A stretch of DNA of 60,631 nucleotides from Leptotrichia sp. OH3620_COT-345 (GTDB lineage: Bacteria > Fusobacteriota > Fusobacteriia > Fusobacteriales > Leptotrichiaceae). The position numbers were made by a program, and so were the translations under genes. The DNA is taken from positions 1 to 60,631 of the forward strand of contig NZ_RQYW01000015.1 of the NCBI RefSeq assembly GCF_003932895.1, written 5' to 3'. The stretch's first letter is position 1. Every line of letters begins with the position of its first letter. Below, one piece after another: positions 26,046 through 34,472 of this stretch. The notes under the pieces are model-generated. The model ran no database searches. It was given only the letters and a program-made list of their open reading frames with translations, and was not told the origin of the DNA.

Positions 26046-26831
26046 TTATTTAATAATTTTTTGATTTTTGTCTGAATTATAAGAATGATTAAAAATAGGT
26101 TCCGTTAGTTTAAATGAAAAATCTTCACGATTTACAAATCCAAGTGTGGAATCACTTTCATATAATTGATATAAAAAATTTGCTATTTCATCACTTGTAT
26201 GGTACATACTGAAGTTTTTATCATAGTCGTAATCAGATATATTATTTGCGATATTTCCAAACTCTGTTTTTGTAGCTGCCGGAGCAAGAATTTTTGCTTT
26301 TAATTTTGAACCGTTGGAAATCAATTCTCTTGCCAGACCTTCAGTAAATGAACTTACATAAAATTTTGTAGCACAGTAAACTGTAGCATGGGGAACAATA
26401 GTATACCCTCCTGCTGAAGAAATGTTAATTAGCTGACTCCCCTCAATATTTTGATAATCTTTGACATATAAAATCGACAAAATCGTTAGAGTTTCTATAT
26501 TTAATTTTATCATATTTCGAACTTTTTCAAGAGGATATTTATCTATATTCTGATATAAACCGAAACCTGCATTGTTTATCCAAACTTCAATATCGTATTG
26601 TTTAAGAGATGAATACATTTTTTCAATGTTATCAGTATCTGTAAGATCAAAATTCTTAATAATAATATCTCTTTCGGGATGAGAGATAAGTATCTCATTT
26701 TTTAAATTTTCCATTAATTTTTTTCTTCTTGCAATTAAAATAAGATTTTTTTCTTTTTTTGCAAAGTATTTTGCCGCCGCTTTTCCAATTCCTGAGCTTG
26801 CACCGGTAATTACCATATATTTTTTAGACAT
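26046..26831 (-). CDS. short-chain dehydrogenase/reductase (SDR)
   Basis: A 261-residue classical SDR and the only minus-strand gene I support. The cofactor motif TGASSGIG lies at 9-16, with Arg after it (LIARR) suggesting NADP(H). NNAG follows, then the catalytic Ser of ISSAGG and the Tyr/Lys pair of YCATK. It resembles the DltE/YdfG-like group; the substrate is unknown. The start follows TGGAGGTCAAGTT in the minus orientation. It is divergent from a MerR-family gene and its promoter has the MerR-type 19-base spacer, so it is likely the regulator's target. Confidence 0.9.
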   Translation of the reverse strand: MSKKYMVITGASSGIGKAAAKYFAKKEKNLILIARRKKLMENLKNEILISHPERDIIIKNFDLTDTDNIEKMYSSLKQYDIEVWINNAGFGLYQNIDKYPLEKVRNMIKLNIETLTILSILYVKDYQNIEGSQLINISSAGGYTIVPHATVYCATKFYVSSFTEGLARELISNGSKLKAKILAPAATKTEFGNIANNISDYDYDKNFSMYHTSDEIANFLYQLYESDSTLGFVNREDFSFKLTEPIFNHSYNSDKNQKIIK

Positions 26832-26866
26832 AACTTGACCTCCATAATAAAAAAATTATTTAATAA

Positions 26867-26897
26867 AGTATAACAGTTAGAGTATAGTGTAAGTCAA
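26867..26897 (-). promoter_or_regulatory. MerR-type promoter/operator of the SDR gene
   Basis: Read on the minus strand: TTGACT, a 19-base spacer, TATACT. Spacers of 19 bases are the hallmark of promoters untwisted by MerR-family activators. Within the spacer lies an imperfect dyad (plus strand TTAGAGT-at-AGTGTAA, 26878-26893). The MerR gene is divergent, about 26 bases away. Confidence 0.65.
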
Positions 26898-26922
26898 TAA
26901 TTATTTATTTTCGGGAGATGAT

Positions 26923-27303
26923 ATGAATATAAGTGAATTTGGGAAAAAATCAGGTTTGACAGTATATACAATAAGATATTATGAAAAAAAAGGATTAATA
27001 AAGGTAAAAAGAGATGAAAAAAACAGAAGAATATATGATGAGAATGATATAGAATGGATTAAATTTGTAAAGAAACTGAAAGATACGGGAATGCTTCTAA
27101 GAGATATAAAAATTTATTCGGAATTAAGGTATAAAGGAGACAGTACAATAGAAAAAAGAATGGATATACTATATAGTCACAGAAAATATATAGAAAATGA
27201 AGTAAAAATTTTAAAAAATTATTTAGAAAATTTGGATAAAAAAATAGAAATATATAAAATAAAAATATTAAACGGAGAAAAAAATAAAAATGAAAAAATT
27301 TAA
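26923..27303 (+). CDS. MerR family transcriptional regulator
   Basis: A 126-residue regulator. The winged helix-turn-helix is at residues 1-70: NISEFGKKSGLTVYTIRYYEKKGLI is the MerR signature, then RRIYDENDIEWIKFVKKLKDTGM. A coiled-coil dimerisation helix (about 80-118, KILKNYLENLDKKIEIYK) follows. No C-terminal cysteine cluster or ligand domain is present, so it belongs to the short group that senses aldehydes, redox or similar stress; this is inference. It is divergent from the SDR gene and overlaps the next gene by 14 bases. Confidence 0.9.
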   Translation: MNISEFGKKSGLTVYTIRYYEKKGLIKVKRDEKNRRIYDENDIEWIKFVKKLKDTGMLLRDIKIYSELRYKGDSTIEKRMDILYSHRKYIENEVKILKNYLENLDKKIEIYKIKILNGEKNKNEKI

Positions 27304-27931
27304 TTATAAACCATTAGTTGACTATATTTTTTATCATAATATGAAGTATAAATCTCCTGAAAAAGCGGGAACAGATAAGGAGAAAATGGAAATTTTCAGG
27401 GAAAAAGGGCAGAAAGCAAGAAAAATATTTACTGAAATTGCTAAGAATTTTGAAGGCAAAATGCAAGGATTTAAATTACAAAAAGTAAGTGGATGGATGA
27501 ACCAGGCACAAATAGCCCGTTCTTATTTCTGGGTGTATTTAAAAAAGGAAAGTGAAAAGCGTGATGAATCAGGTCTAGCATTAAGACTTATAGAAGATAA
27601 AAAAGAGTTTGGAATTTCTCTGGAAGTAAGTTTTCTTGAAAGAGGAATAGGAGAAAATACACTTAAATTTCAAAATAGAGTTTTAGAGATTCCTATTTGC
27701 TCACCTCTTTACTATTATGTACAAATTAACGGAGAAAATTTAAGGATAGCTGGGAATGAAGAAAATCGCCAAAATCTGATAAAAGAAGTTAAAATAGAAA
27801 AAGTAAGAAAAGTTCTTGTCAAATATGACATAGATGAAATAGAAAAATTTCAGACTCATGATGAGCTAAGTGAAGAGTTGTTAAAAGGATATATTCTTTT
27901 GAAACCTTACTATGAAATAACGAAAAGATAA
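27290..27931 (+). CDS. conserved-looking protein of unknown function
   Basis: A 213-residue soluble protein I do not recognise. The first third is rich in Lys and aromatic residues (KPLVDYIFYHNMKYK), the middle has QIARSYFWVYLKKES and SGLALRLIEDKKEFGISLEVSFLERG, which look like beta-strands, and the C-terminus is helical (HDELSEELLKGYILLKPYYE). No signal peptide, no membrane segment, no metal motif. Its start lies inside the end of the merR gene with GGAGAAAAAAAT as ribosome binding site, so it is translationally coupled to the regulator and may act in the same response. Confidence 0.7.
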   Translation: MKKFNYKPLVDYIFYHNMKYKSPEKAGTDKEKMEIFREKGQKARKIFTEIAKNFEGKMQGFKLQKVSGWMNQAQIARSYFWVYLKKESEKRDESGLALRLIEDKKEFGISLEVSFLERGIGENTLKFQNRVLEIPICSPLYYYVQINGENLRIAGNEENRQNLIKEVKIEKVRKVLVKYDIDEIEKFQTHDELSEELLKGYILLKPYYEITKR

Positions 27932-28540
27932 ATTAAATTTTTTTGTAAAGATTTATTATTGCTTTAACATTTAACCTACTGATTATAAAGTTTTTTGATC
28001 CTTCAAAATACTTAATTGTGTTTGAAAAACTTGAAAATCATTTACTCAGATAGAAGATTTTTCGGTCAACATAGTTTCTTTTTTTAGAAAAATTTTGAAT
28101 ATTGGAAGCAGTTTTAAATATTAAATTAAAATAATAAAATACATATGAAATGGAGATTTTTATGTCAAAATATAAAAGTTTCCTTTTTTTTAATTTATAA
28201 TATAAATATAAAATTGAAATTTTAAAAGTTAAAATCCCGACATTCAAATTATTCAACAAAAAAATATGAGAATGAGTATTTAGAAAAATCACTGTCTGAG
28301 TAAAGAAAGTTTGTAATTTTTAGTGTATGAAGTGTTTTTAAATATAAAATAATTTGAGTTGGTAAGATTTTTGTCAAATTTTTTGCAAAAAAGTTTAGAG
28401 AAATTTGCTAGTTTTTCTAAAAAGTTCGAAAAAGAGTTTTGAGTATTTTTTTGTATTGTATATAAAAGTTAATAATCTATTATATATAGATTGTCTAAAC
28501 GAAAATAAAAAAAAATTAAAAAAATAAAGAATTTAAGGTA
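27932..28540. repeat. intergenic stretch with dispersed repeat copy D
   Basis: No gene. About 28010-28372 holds the most complete copy of the dispersed element: a left block TTCAAAATA...GTTTGAAAAA, the block AAAATTTTGAATATTGG, then TATAAAATTGAAATTTTAAAAG, and the right block ATTCAAATTATTC through AAAATAATTTGAGTTGG. The rest to 28540 is AT-rich with weak hairpins such as AATCTAT...ATAGATT at 28472-28490. Confidence 0.55.
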
Positions 28541-28569
28541 TTGAAAAATAATTTAAAATTTGATAGTAT
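28541..28569 (+). promoter_or_regulatory. promoter of the pyrBI leader
   Basis: TTGAAA at 28541-28546, 17-base spacer, TAGTAT at 28564-28569 with TGA directly upstream (extended -10). The transcript would start near 28576, about 37 bases ahead of the leader ORF. Confidence 0.65.
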
Positions 28570-28612
28570 ATTAAAAGTTTAGAATAATGAATTATAGAAT
28601 GGAGTTTAATTT

Positions 28613-28762
28613 ATGAATATACTGATTGATTACAATATTTACAATAGATTTAAATTATTAAATTTTGATTTTATATTTAAGTTTTTCCATAATAACATAA
28701 ATAAATTTATTACTTTTTATTATTTTAAAAACCGATATAATTTATACATTAATAGAGAATAA
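28613..28762 (+). CDS. pyrBI leader peptide, 49 codons
   Basis: A small ORF starting at ATG 28613 with GGAG eight bases upstream. The coding sequence is U-rich with many Phe, Tyr, Ile, Asn and Leu codons (for example FDFIFKFF and FITFYYF). Its TAA at 28760-28762 falls inside the 5' arm of the terminator hairpin that starts at 28756. In the enterobacterial pyrBI system a translated, U-rich leader ending near the attenuator lets a ribosome closely following a UTP-starved, paused polymerase block the terminator. The same layout is visible here. The peptide itself probably has no function. The call is inference from architecture; the ORF could be chance in AT-rich DNA. Confidence 0.6.
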   Translation: MNILIDYNIYNRFKLLNFDFIFKFFHNNINKFITFYYFKNRYNLYINRE

Positions 28763-28797
28763 TAATACTTTATTCAAGTATTTATTATTCTTTTTTT
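28756..28797 (+). terminator. pyrB attenuator (intrinsic terminator)
   Basis: AGAATAATAATACTT (28756-28770), loop TATTC, AAGTATTTATTATTCT (28776-28791): a 15-bp stem with one bulge, then seven T residues. It stands 30 bases before pyrB and downstream of the promoter, so it can only act as an attenuator of the operon. A second copy of AGAATAAT at 28581-28588 in the leader could compete for the 3' arm. Confidence 0.85.
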
Positions 28798-28826
28798 ATA
28801 AATAAAACTTACAGGAGGTAATAATA

Positions 28827-29774
28827 ATGAATCAAAAAGATATTATTTCAATGAATGACATGAGCAAAGAAGAAATTTTGAATATTTTGGGATTAGCACG
28901 AAGAATTGAAAATACTTCTGAAGAGGAAAAATTAAAGTTTTTACATGGAAAAATAGTTTCTACTTTATTTTTTGAGCCGAGTACGAGAACAAAAATGTCC
29001 TTTGAGTCGGCAGCCCAGAGATTGGGCGCAAGAATACTTCATTTTCCTCCACTAGATCAAACATCTATAAAAAAAGGGGAGTCATTTACAGATACCATAA
29101 AAATGGTAGAGTCATACTCGGATGTTATAATAGTCAGGCATCCTCATGACGGAGCGGCACGATTGGCGGCAAATACTTCAGAAAAACCTGTATTGAATGC
29201 CGGAGACGGTTCAAATCAGCATCCAAGTCAAACATTACTTGATTTATATACAATCATGGAAGAAAAAGGAACTTTGAAAAATATCTCCATTGCTTTTGTA
29301 GGTGATTTGAAATATGGAAGAACAGTGCATTCCCTTGTAAAAGCCTTTTCCCATTTTAATCCTGTAATTTATTTTGTTTCTCCTGAAATATTGAGAATGC
29401 CTCAATATTTACTTGATGATCTTGATAAAAATAATATAAAATATGAAGTTCTCGAAGATTTTAGAGAATGTCTGGAGAAAATAGATGTATTTTATATGAC
29501 GAGAATACAGAAAGAAAGATTTCCTGATGTAGAAGATTATGAAAAAGTAAAAGGTGTATATATTATAAATAGAGAAAATATAATTGGAAAATGCAAAGAA
29601 GATATGATTATACTTCATCCGTTACCGAGAGTAGATGAAATATCCACTGACTTGGATAATACAAAACATGCGCTATATTTTAAACAGGCAAAAAATGGAA
29701 TTCCTGTAAGACAAGCAATGTTAATGACTGTTTTAAACAAAATAGAAAATATATGTAAAATGGAGGTTCAGTAA
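28827..29774 (+). CDS. pyrB: aspartate carbamoyltransferase catalytic subunit
   Basis: A 315-residue catalytic subunit. The carbamoyl phosphate motif FFEPSTRTKMSFESA, the HPxxGAA-like HPHDGAARLAA, the DGSNQHPSQTLLD loop and the C-terminal HPLPRVDEI motif are all present. It condenses carbamoyl phosphate and aspartate, the first committed pyrimidine step. It starts after ACAGGAGGTAATAATA and overlaps pyrI by one base (TAATG). With pyrI it forms the class B, allosteric enzyme as in enterobacteria. Confidence 0.97.
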   Translation: MNQKDIISMNDMSKEEILNILGLARRIENTSEEEKLKFLHGKIVSTLFFEPSTRTKMSFESAAQRLGARILHFPPLDQTSIKKGESFTDTIKMVESYSDVIIVRHPHDGAARLAANTSEKPVLNAGDGSNQHPSQTLLDLYTIMEEKGTLKNISIAFVGDLKYGRTVHSLVKAFSHFNPVIYFVSPEILRMPQYLLDDLDKNNIKYEVLEDFRECLEKIDVFYMTRIQKERFPDVEDYEKVKGVYIINRENIIGKCKEDMIILHPLPRVDEISTDLDNTKHALYFKQAKNGIPVRQAMLMTVLNKIENICKMEVQ

Positions 29775-30229
29775 TGGAATTACAAATAACAGCTTTAAAA
29801 AACGGGATAGTTATTGATCATATTCCTATTGAAAAAACATTTCCTATTGTTGAAATATTACATTTAAGAGAATATGGAGAAATAGTAACAGTTGCTTGTA
29901 ATTTAAAAAGCAGTTCATTAGGAAAAAAAGGATTAATAAAAATAGAAGATAGAAGTTTGGGAGAAAATGAACTGGGAGAAATAGCGATTCTTGCTCCTGA
30001 TGTTACAATAAATATAATTGAAAATTTTAAAGTCGTAAAAAAAATTAAATTAGCAATACCGAATGAAATTACAGGATTAATAAAATGTAATAATAATAAG
30101 TGTATATCAAATCATGAAGAAATAGAATCAAAATTTATAAAAATAGTAGATGAAGATAAAATAAAATACAAATGCTTTTATTGTGAAAGAGTAATAGCAG
30201 AAAATGAAATAGAACTGAAACCTTTATAA
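29774..30229 (+). CDS. pyrI: aspartate carbamoyltransferase regulatory subunit
   Basis: A 151-residue regulatory chain. The N-terminal allosteric domain binds nucleotides (IVIDHI.. and later NVTIN-like TINIIENF), and the C-terminal zinc domain has the four Cys ligands: C-x4-C in CNNNKC and C-x2-C in CFYC. These hold the zinc that contacts the catalytic chain. Presence of PyrI implies feedback control by CTP/ATP. Start ATG overlaps the pyrB stop, giving coupled, equimolar synthesis. Confidence 0.96.
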   Translation: MELQITALKNGIVIDHIPIEKTFPIVEILHLREYGEIVTVACNLKSSSLGKKGLIKIEDRSLGENELGEIAILAPDVTINIIENFKVVKKIKLAIPNEITGLIKCNNNKCISNHEEIESKFIKIVDEDKIKYKCFYCERVIAENEIELKPL

Positions 30230-30251
30230 AAAGATCTGAAAGAGGTAATAT

Positions 30252-31121
30252 ATGTACAAAAGTGGTATTAATAACGGTAATTATAAATGTTCAGGAAAAA
30301 AGACGGGATTTCTGGAAGATGTTACTGTATCTGAAAATAAATATTTGGGAGCGGATAATTATTTAATGAAAGTTTTTTCTGAAAATGTAAAAAAACAAGT
30401 TACAAATCCGAAAGCAGGACAGTTTTATATGCTTAAACTGAGAAATCATATAAGAATATTGAGACGTCCTATAAGTTTACATAGTGTAAATTTTAAAACA
30501 GGGGAGTTGGAGTTTCTTTATAAAGTTATAGGAAAAGGAACAGAGGAGTTATCTATACTTCAAAAAGGAAGTATACTGAATATACAAGGTCCTCTCGGAA
30601 AAGGGTTTGATATATATAAAAAGTCTGAAAATATTATTGTTATTGGAGGAGGAATAGGACTTGCTCCTTTAAAGCAGTTAATAAAGGAACTTTTAAAATA
30701 TAAGGAAAATAAAAATATTATTTTTATTGCAGGAGGAAGAAACAAAGAAGCGATGAATATACTGGAAAACTTTCTTCTGGACAGCAAAAGAGTTTCCACC
30801 TTTATATGTACTGATGATGGAAGCTTAGGAGAAAAATTGAATATAGCGGAAATGTTGGAAAAAATACTGAAAAACAACAAAAATCCCGATATTATATATT
30901 CTTGCGGACCTGATAAAGCACTGAAAGCTGTAAATGACATTGTAAATAGAAAGAATATTTTGTCTCAGATATCTATGGAAGAAAGAATGGCATGTGGAGT
31001 AGGTGCGTGTGTAGGATGTTCTGTGGAAACGGTTTCAGGAATGAGAAAAGTATGTCATGACGGCCCTGTATTTTACAGTAGTATATTTTATGAAAATAGG
31101 GGTGAAATAAATGGAAATTGA
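30252..31121 (+). CDS. pyrK: dihydroorotate dehydrogenase B electron-transfer subunit
   Basis: A 289-residue iron-sulfur flavoprotein. It has an FAD-binding barrel (IRILRRPISLHSVN, RRPI being the flavin motif), an NAD-binding domain with GGGIGLAPLKQ, and a C-terminal 2Fe-2S cluster motif: CGVGACVGC and a fourth Cys in KVCHDGPVF. It passes electrons from PyrD to NAD+, so this organism uses class 1B dihydroorotate dehydrogenase, fitting an anaerobe. The first about 25 residues extend beyond the usual start, but no better start is seen. It overlaps pyrD by 11 bases. Confidence 0.93.
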   Translation: MYKSGINNGNYKCSGKKTGFLEDVTVSENKYLGADNYLMKVFSENVKKQVTNPKAGQFYMLKLRNHIRILRRPISLHSVNFKTGELEFLYKVIGKGTEELSILQKGSILNIQGPLGKGFDIYKKSENIIVIGGGIGLAPLKQLIKELLKYKENKNIIFIAGGRNKEAMNILENFLLDSKRVSTFICTDDGSLGEKLNIAEMLEKILKNNKNPDIIYSCGPDKALKAVNDIVNRKNILSQISMEERMACGVGACVGCSVETVSGMRKVCHDGPVFYSSIFYENRGEINGN

Positions 31122-32094
31122 TATAGAGAAAAAATGTAAAAGCAGGCTTGAAACAACATTTATGGGAGTAAAGCTTCAAAATCCCGTAATGACAGGAAGT
31201 GGATGCTTTGCTTTCGGGTTGGAATATATGGATTATTTTAATCCTAATAAACTGGGAGCCATAATAACTAAAGGACTGACACTGGAAATGAGAAAAGGAA
31301 ATAACGGAATCCGAATTGCAGAAACTCCGGCAGGAATACTGAACAGTGTCGGGCTGGAAAATCCGGGAATAGATTATTTTGAAAAACATATATTACCTGA
31401 AATGAATAAATATTTGAATATTCCCATTGTTGGAAATATTAACGGGAAATTTATTGAAGAATATGTAGAGCTGACGAAAAGACTTGATAAAATTGAGAAA
31501 ATAAAAATACTTGAATTGAATATTTCATGTCCTAATGTGAAAGATGGAGGAATGGCTTTCGGAGCAAATCCTGAAATAGCAAGAAAAGTAACCGGAGAAG
31601 TGAGAAAAGTTACCAAAAAACCATTAATGGTGAAACTTTCCCCTAATGTTACAAATATTGTAGAAATTGCAAAAATAGCTGAAAGTGAAGGAGCGGACGG
31701 AATTTCCATGATAAATACTTTACTTGGAATGTCAATAGATGTAAAAACAAGAAAAGCTGTTTTAGGGAATATATATGGAGGGCTGTCAGGTCCGGCAGTA
31801 AAACCGATAGCATTGAGAATGATTCATCAAGTATCACAGACTGTATCTATACCTATTCTTGGAATGGGAGGAATAAGTAATACTGAAGACGCAATAGAAT
31901 TTTTTTTGGCAGGAGCTTCTGCAATATCTTTAGGAACGGCTTTTTTTCCAAATCCTATGGTAGCCTTGGAAGTGATAGAAGGTTTAGAAGAGTATTGCAA
32001 AAACGAAAAGTTAAATAATATTTCAGAAATAATCGGTTACGCTCATTCGGATAATGGAATTGATTATAGAAAAAAATTAAAACTTAGAAAGTAA
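31111..32094 (+). CDS. pyrD: dihydroorotate dehydrogenase B catalytic subunit
   Basis: A 327-residue FMN enzyme of the 1B class. The FMN-binding barrel shows NPVMTGSGCFAFG near the start, LELNISCPNVKDGG with the catalytic Cys of class 1 enzymes, VKLSPNV, and GMGGISNTEDAIEFFLAGASAISLGTA for phosphate binding. It oxidises dihydroorotate to orotate and pairs with PyrK, whose gene overlaps it. The start is ATG 31111 after ATAGGGGTGAAATAA. Confidence 0.96.
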   Translation: MEIDIEKKCKSRLETTFMGVKLQNPVMTGSGCFAFGLEYMDYFNPNKLGAIITKGLTLEMRKGNNGIRIAETPAGILNSVGLENPGIDYFEKHILPEMNKYLNIPIVGNINGKFIEEYVELTKRLDKIEKIKILELNISCPNVKDGGMAFGANPEIARKVTGEVRKVTKKPLMVKLSPNVTNIVEIAKIAESEGADGISMINTLLGMSIDVKTRKAVLGNIYGGLSGPAVKPIALRMIHQVSQTVSIPILGMGGISNTEDAIEFFLAGASAISLGTAFFPNPMVALEVIEGLEEYCKNEKLNNISEIIGYAHSDNGIDYRKKLKLRK

Positions 32095-32125
32095 CAAAAA
32101 GTTATATAAAAGAGGAGGAAATTCT

Positions 32126-32854
32126 TTGAAAAAGATAAATTGTAAAGCTAAAGAAAAGTTAATAATCGCTCTTGATTATAATAATTTTGAAGAAGCAAAA
32201 AAATTAGTAGAAAGTTTAGGAGAAAATATTTCCATATATAAAGTGGGGCTTGAAATTTTTTTAAACACAGAGGGAAAAATAGTAGACTATTTACATAGTA
32301 AAAAGAAAAAAGTATTTCTTGATTTGAAATTTCATGATATCACAAATACAGTAAAAACAGCTTGTGAATATGCTATTAAAAAAAATGTATTTATGTTTAA
32401 TATACATTGTTCCAGTGGAATGAGTACTATGAAAGAAATATCAGAACTTTTAAAAAAATATAATTCCGCATCTATTTTAATAGGAGTTACGATTCTTACT
32501 AATCTGTCTGAAAATGATATTCAGGAAATGTTCGGCGGTAAAATAAAACTTGAAGAATTAGTTTTAAATATGGCGAGTTTGGCTAAAAAAAGCGGAATGA
32601 ATGGAATTGTGTGTTCTCCAAAAGAAGCCCGAACTGTGAAAGAAAAATTGGGAAAAGATTTTGTAACCGTATGTCCCGGAGTCAGACCTGAATTTACCTT
32701 AAATTGTAAAGATGATCAGAATAGGATAATGACACCTTATGAAGCAGTAAAAAATGGAGCTGATTTTCTTGTAGTTGGAAGACCTGTAACAAAAAATGAA
32801 AATCCTGAAAATGTTGTGAAAATTATATTAGAAGAAATTTCGGAGTGTATATAA
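32126..32854 (+). CDS. pyrF: orotidine 5'-phosphate decarboxylase
   Basis: A 242-residue decarboxylase. The catalytic motif is LDLKFHDITNTV (family D-x-K-x-x-D-I-x-N-T), with the N-terminal LIIALDY and the C-terminal VCPGVRPE and DFLVVGRPVT phosphate-binding motifs. Converts OMP to UMP. The start is TTG at 32126 behind a strong AGAGGAGGAAA site, 31 bases after pyrD. The gene is followed by a 331-base repeat-bearing gap before pyrC. Confidence 0.95.
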   Translation: MKKINCKAKEKLIIALDYNNFEEAKKLVESLGENISIYKVGLEIFLNTEGKIVDYLHSKKKKVFLDLKFHDITNTVKTACEYAIKKNVFMFNIHCSSGMSTMKEISELLKKYNSASILIGVTILTNLSENDIQEMFGGKIKLEELVLNMASLAKKSGMNGIVCSPKEARTVKEKLGKDFVTVCPGVRPEFTLNCKDDQNRIMTPYEAVKNGADFLVVGRPVTKNENPENVVKIILEEISECI

Positions 32855-32879
32855 TTTTTTATGAGTACTTATTGCAATC

Positions 32880-33170
32880 GTCCATTCTCGCTATAGAGTA
32901 CAAATAATAATTATGTTTGAAAATAGAAAATTTAATATATTCAAATATTTGATTTTCTGTTCGGTGTAATTTCATATTTTTTGACCAAAATTTGAATATC
33001 CAGGAAAAATTAGGAAATAATATAAAAAATTATAGTAAAAATATAAATTTGAAATGTTAAACTAAAACCGGATATTTAAGTTATTTCAACGAAAAAATAC
33101 AGAAATAAGCATAAAAAATACTGTCTACTTGAAATAAGTTTGTAATTTTTTATCTTTTATAAATAAATTA
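32880..33170. repeat. dispersed repeat copy C
   Basis: No gene. A diverged copy of the same dispersed element: TAATTATGTTTGAAAATAG, an internal arm ending TTTTCTGTTC, AAAATTTGAATATC, AGGAAAAATTAGGAAATAATA, and the right part AAGTTATTTCAACGAAAAAATA and AAGTTTGTAATTTTT. It splits pyrF from pyrC. Confidence 0.5.
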
Positions 33171-33185
33171 ATGAAAGGAGGAAAA

Positions 33186-34472
33186 ATGGATAATCGAGTA
33201 ATTTACCTTAAAAACGGAAAAGATGTGTATGGAAAGAAAACAGAGCTATTTATTTATGGTGAGAAAATTTATCAAATTAAGGAAGAAATAAAGTCGAGTG
33301 ATGTAGATAATTTAAAAAAAGATGTCGGTATTCAAACTATTAGAATAATTGATTTAAAAGAAAATACTGTAATGCCGGGAGTTATTGATATCCATACTCA
33401 TATGAGAGAACCCGGAATAACGTATAAGGAAGACTTTGAAACAGGTTCCCGTGCATGTGCCAAAGGAGGAATTACAACATTTTTTGACATGCCGAATACG
33501 CTCCCGCCAACTACTTCATTGAATGAGCTGATATTAAAAAAGGAAGCGGCAAAAAGAAAAGCTATTGTCAATTACGGGTTTCATTTTGGAGGAAGTAACA
33601 AGAACAATATCAATGAAATAAAGCAGGTATTGAAAAATAAGGAAGCAAATACTGTAAAAATATTCATGAATGTAACTACAGGGGAAATGCTTATAGAAAA
33701 TGAGAAAATATTGAAAGAAATATTTAAAAACTCAAAGTTAATACTTGTGCATGCTGAAAATGAAATGATAGACCAGGCTTTATTTTTGAATGAAAAATAC
33801 GGAAATGGATTATATATATGTCATATTCCTTCAAAAGAAGAATTAATAAAAGTTATAAAAGGAAAAAAAGATAAAAAAATAAATAATTATAAACACCCTG
33901 TTTATGTCGAGGTAACTCCTCATCATTTATTTTTAAATGAAAAAATAAGAGAAAGTTCTGAAAGAAATAAATTGCTTTTAAGAATGAAGCCCGAACTTAG
34001 GACTTCAATTGATAATGAGTTTTTATGGGAAGCTTTGAATAAAGGTGAAATTGATACTATAGGTACTGATCATGCACCTCATCTTATAAATGAAAAATTG
34101 GAGAAAGTAACATTCGGAATGCCGGGAGTGGAGACCTCTCTTGGACTTATGTTAAATGCTTTTAATGAAGGTAAAATAAAACTTGAAAAAATTCAGGAAT
34201 TAATGTGTGAAAATCCTGCAAAAATAATGAAAATAAAAGAAAGAGGATTTTTAAAAGAGGGATATTATGCAGATATTATAGTTGTAGACTTAACTAAAAA
34301 GTGGAAAGTGACTAATAAAGAATTGGAATCAAAATGTAGATGGAGTCCTTATGAAAATTGGGAATTACAAGGGAAAAATATTTTGACTATTGTAAATGGT
34401 AAAATTGTTTATGAAAATGGAAAAATTCAAGAAAATATAAAAAATGGAAAGGAAATAGAATTTTATGAATAA
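33186..34472 (+). CDS. pyrC: dihydroorotase
   Basis: A 428-residue class I dihydroorotase. The metal motif is DIHTHMREPG (family D-x-H-x-H-L-R-x-P-G), then GGITTFFDMPNT, the later metal histidines in VTPHHLFL, and the catalytic Asp in GTDHAPH. It cyclises carbamoyl-aspartate. Start choice: an ATG at 33171 is in frame but lies within the AAAGGAGG site that serves ATG 33186. It overlaps pyrE by 8 bases. Confidence 0.95.
   Translation: MDNRVIYLKNGKDVYGKKTELFIYGEKIYQIKEEIKSSDVDNLKKDVGIQTIRIIDLKENTVMPGVIDIHTHMREPGITYKEDFETGSRACAKGGITTFFDMPNTLPPTTSLNELILKKEAAKRKAIVNYGFHFGGSNKNNINEIKQVLKNKEANTVKIFMNVTTGEMLIENEKILKEIFKNSKLILVHAENEMIDQALFLNEKYGNGLYICHIPSKEELIKVIKGKKDKKINNYKHPVYVEVTPHHLFLNEKIRESSERNKLLLRMKPELRTSIDNEFLWEALNKGEIDTIGTDHAPHLINEKLEKVTFGMPGVETSLGLMLNAFNEGKIKLEKIQELMCENPAKIMKIKERGFLKEGYYADIIVVDLTKKWKVTNKELESKCRWSPYENWELQGKNILTIVNGKIVYENGKIQENIKNGKEIEFYE

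Noticed and set aside
28038-28292. An 84-codon minus-strand ORF in the gap before the pyr operon
   Set aside because: It runs across the dispersed repeat, has no ribosome binding site and no protein-like pattern.
32855-33185. A second pyr attenuator before pyrC
   Set aside because: The gap contains a decayed dispersed repeat and no strong hairpin with a T run near the pyrC start.
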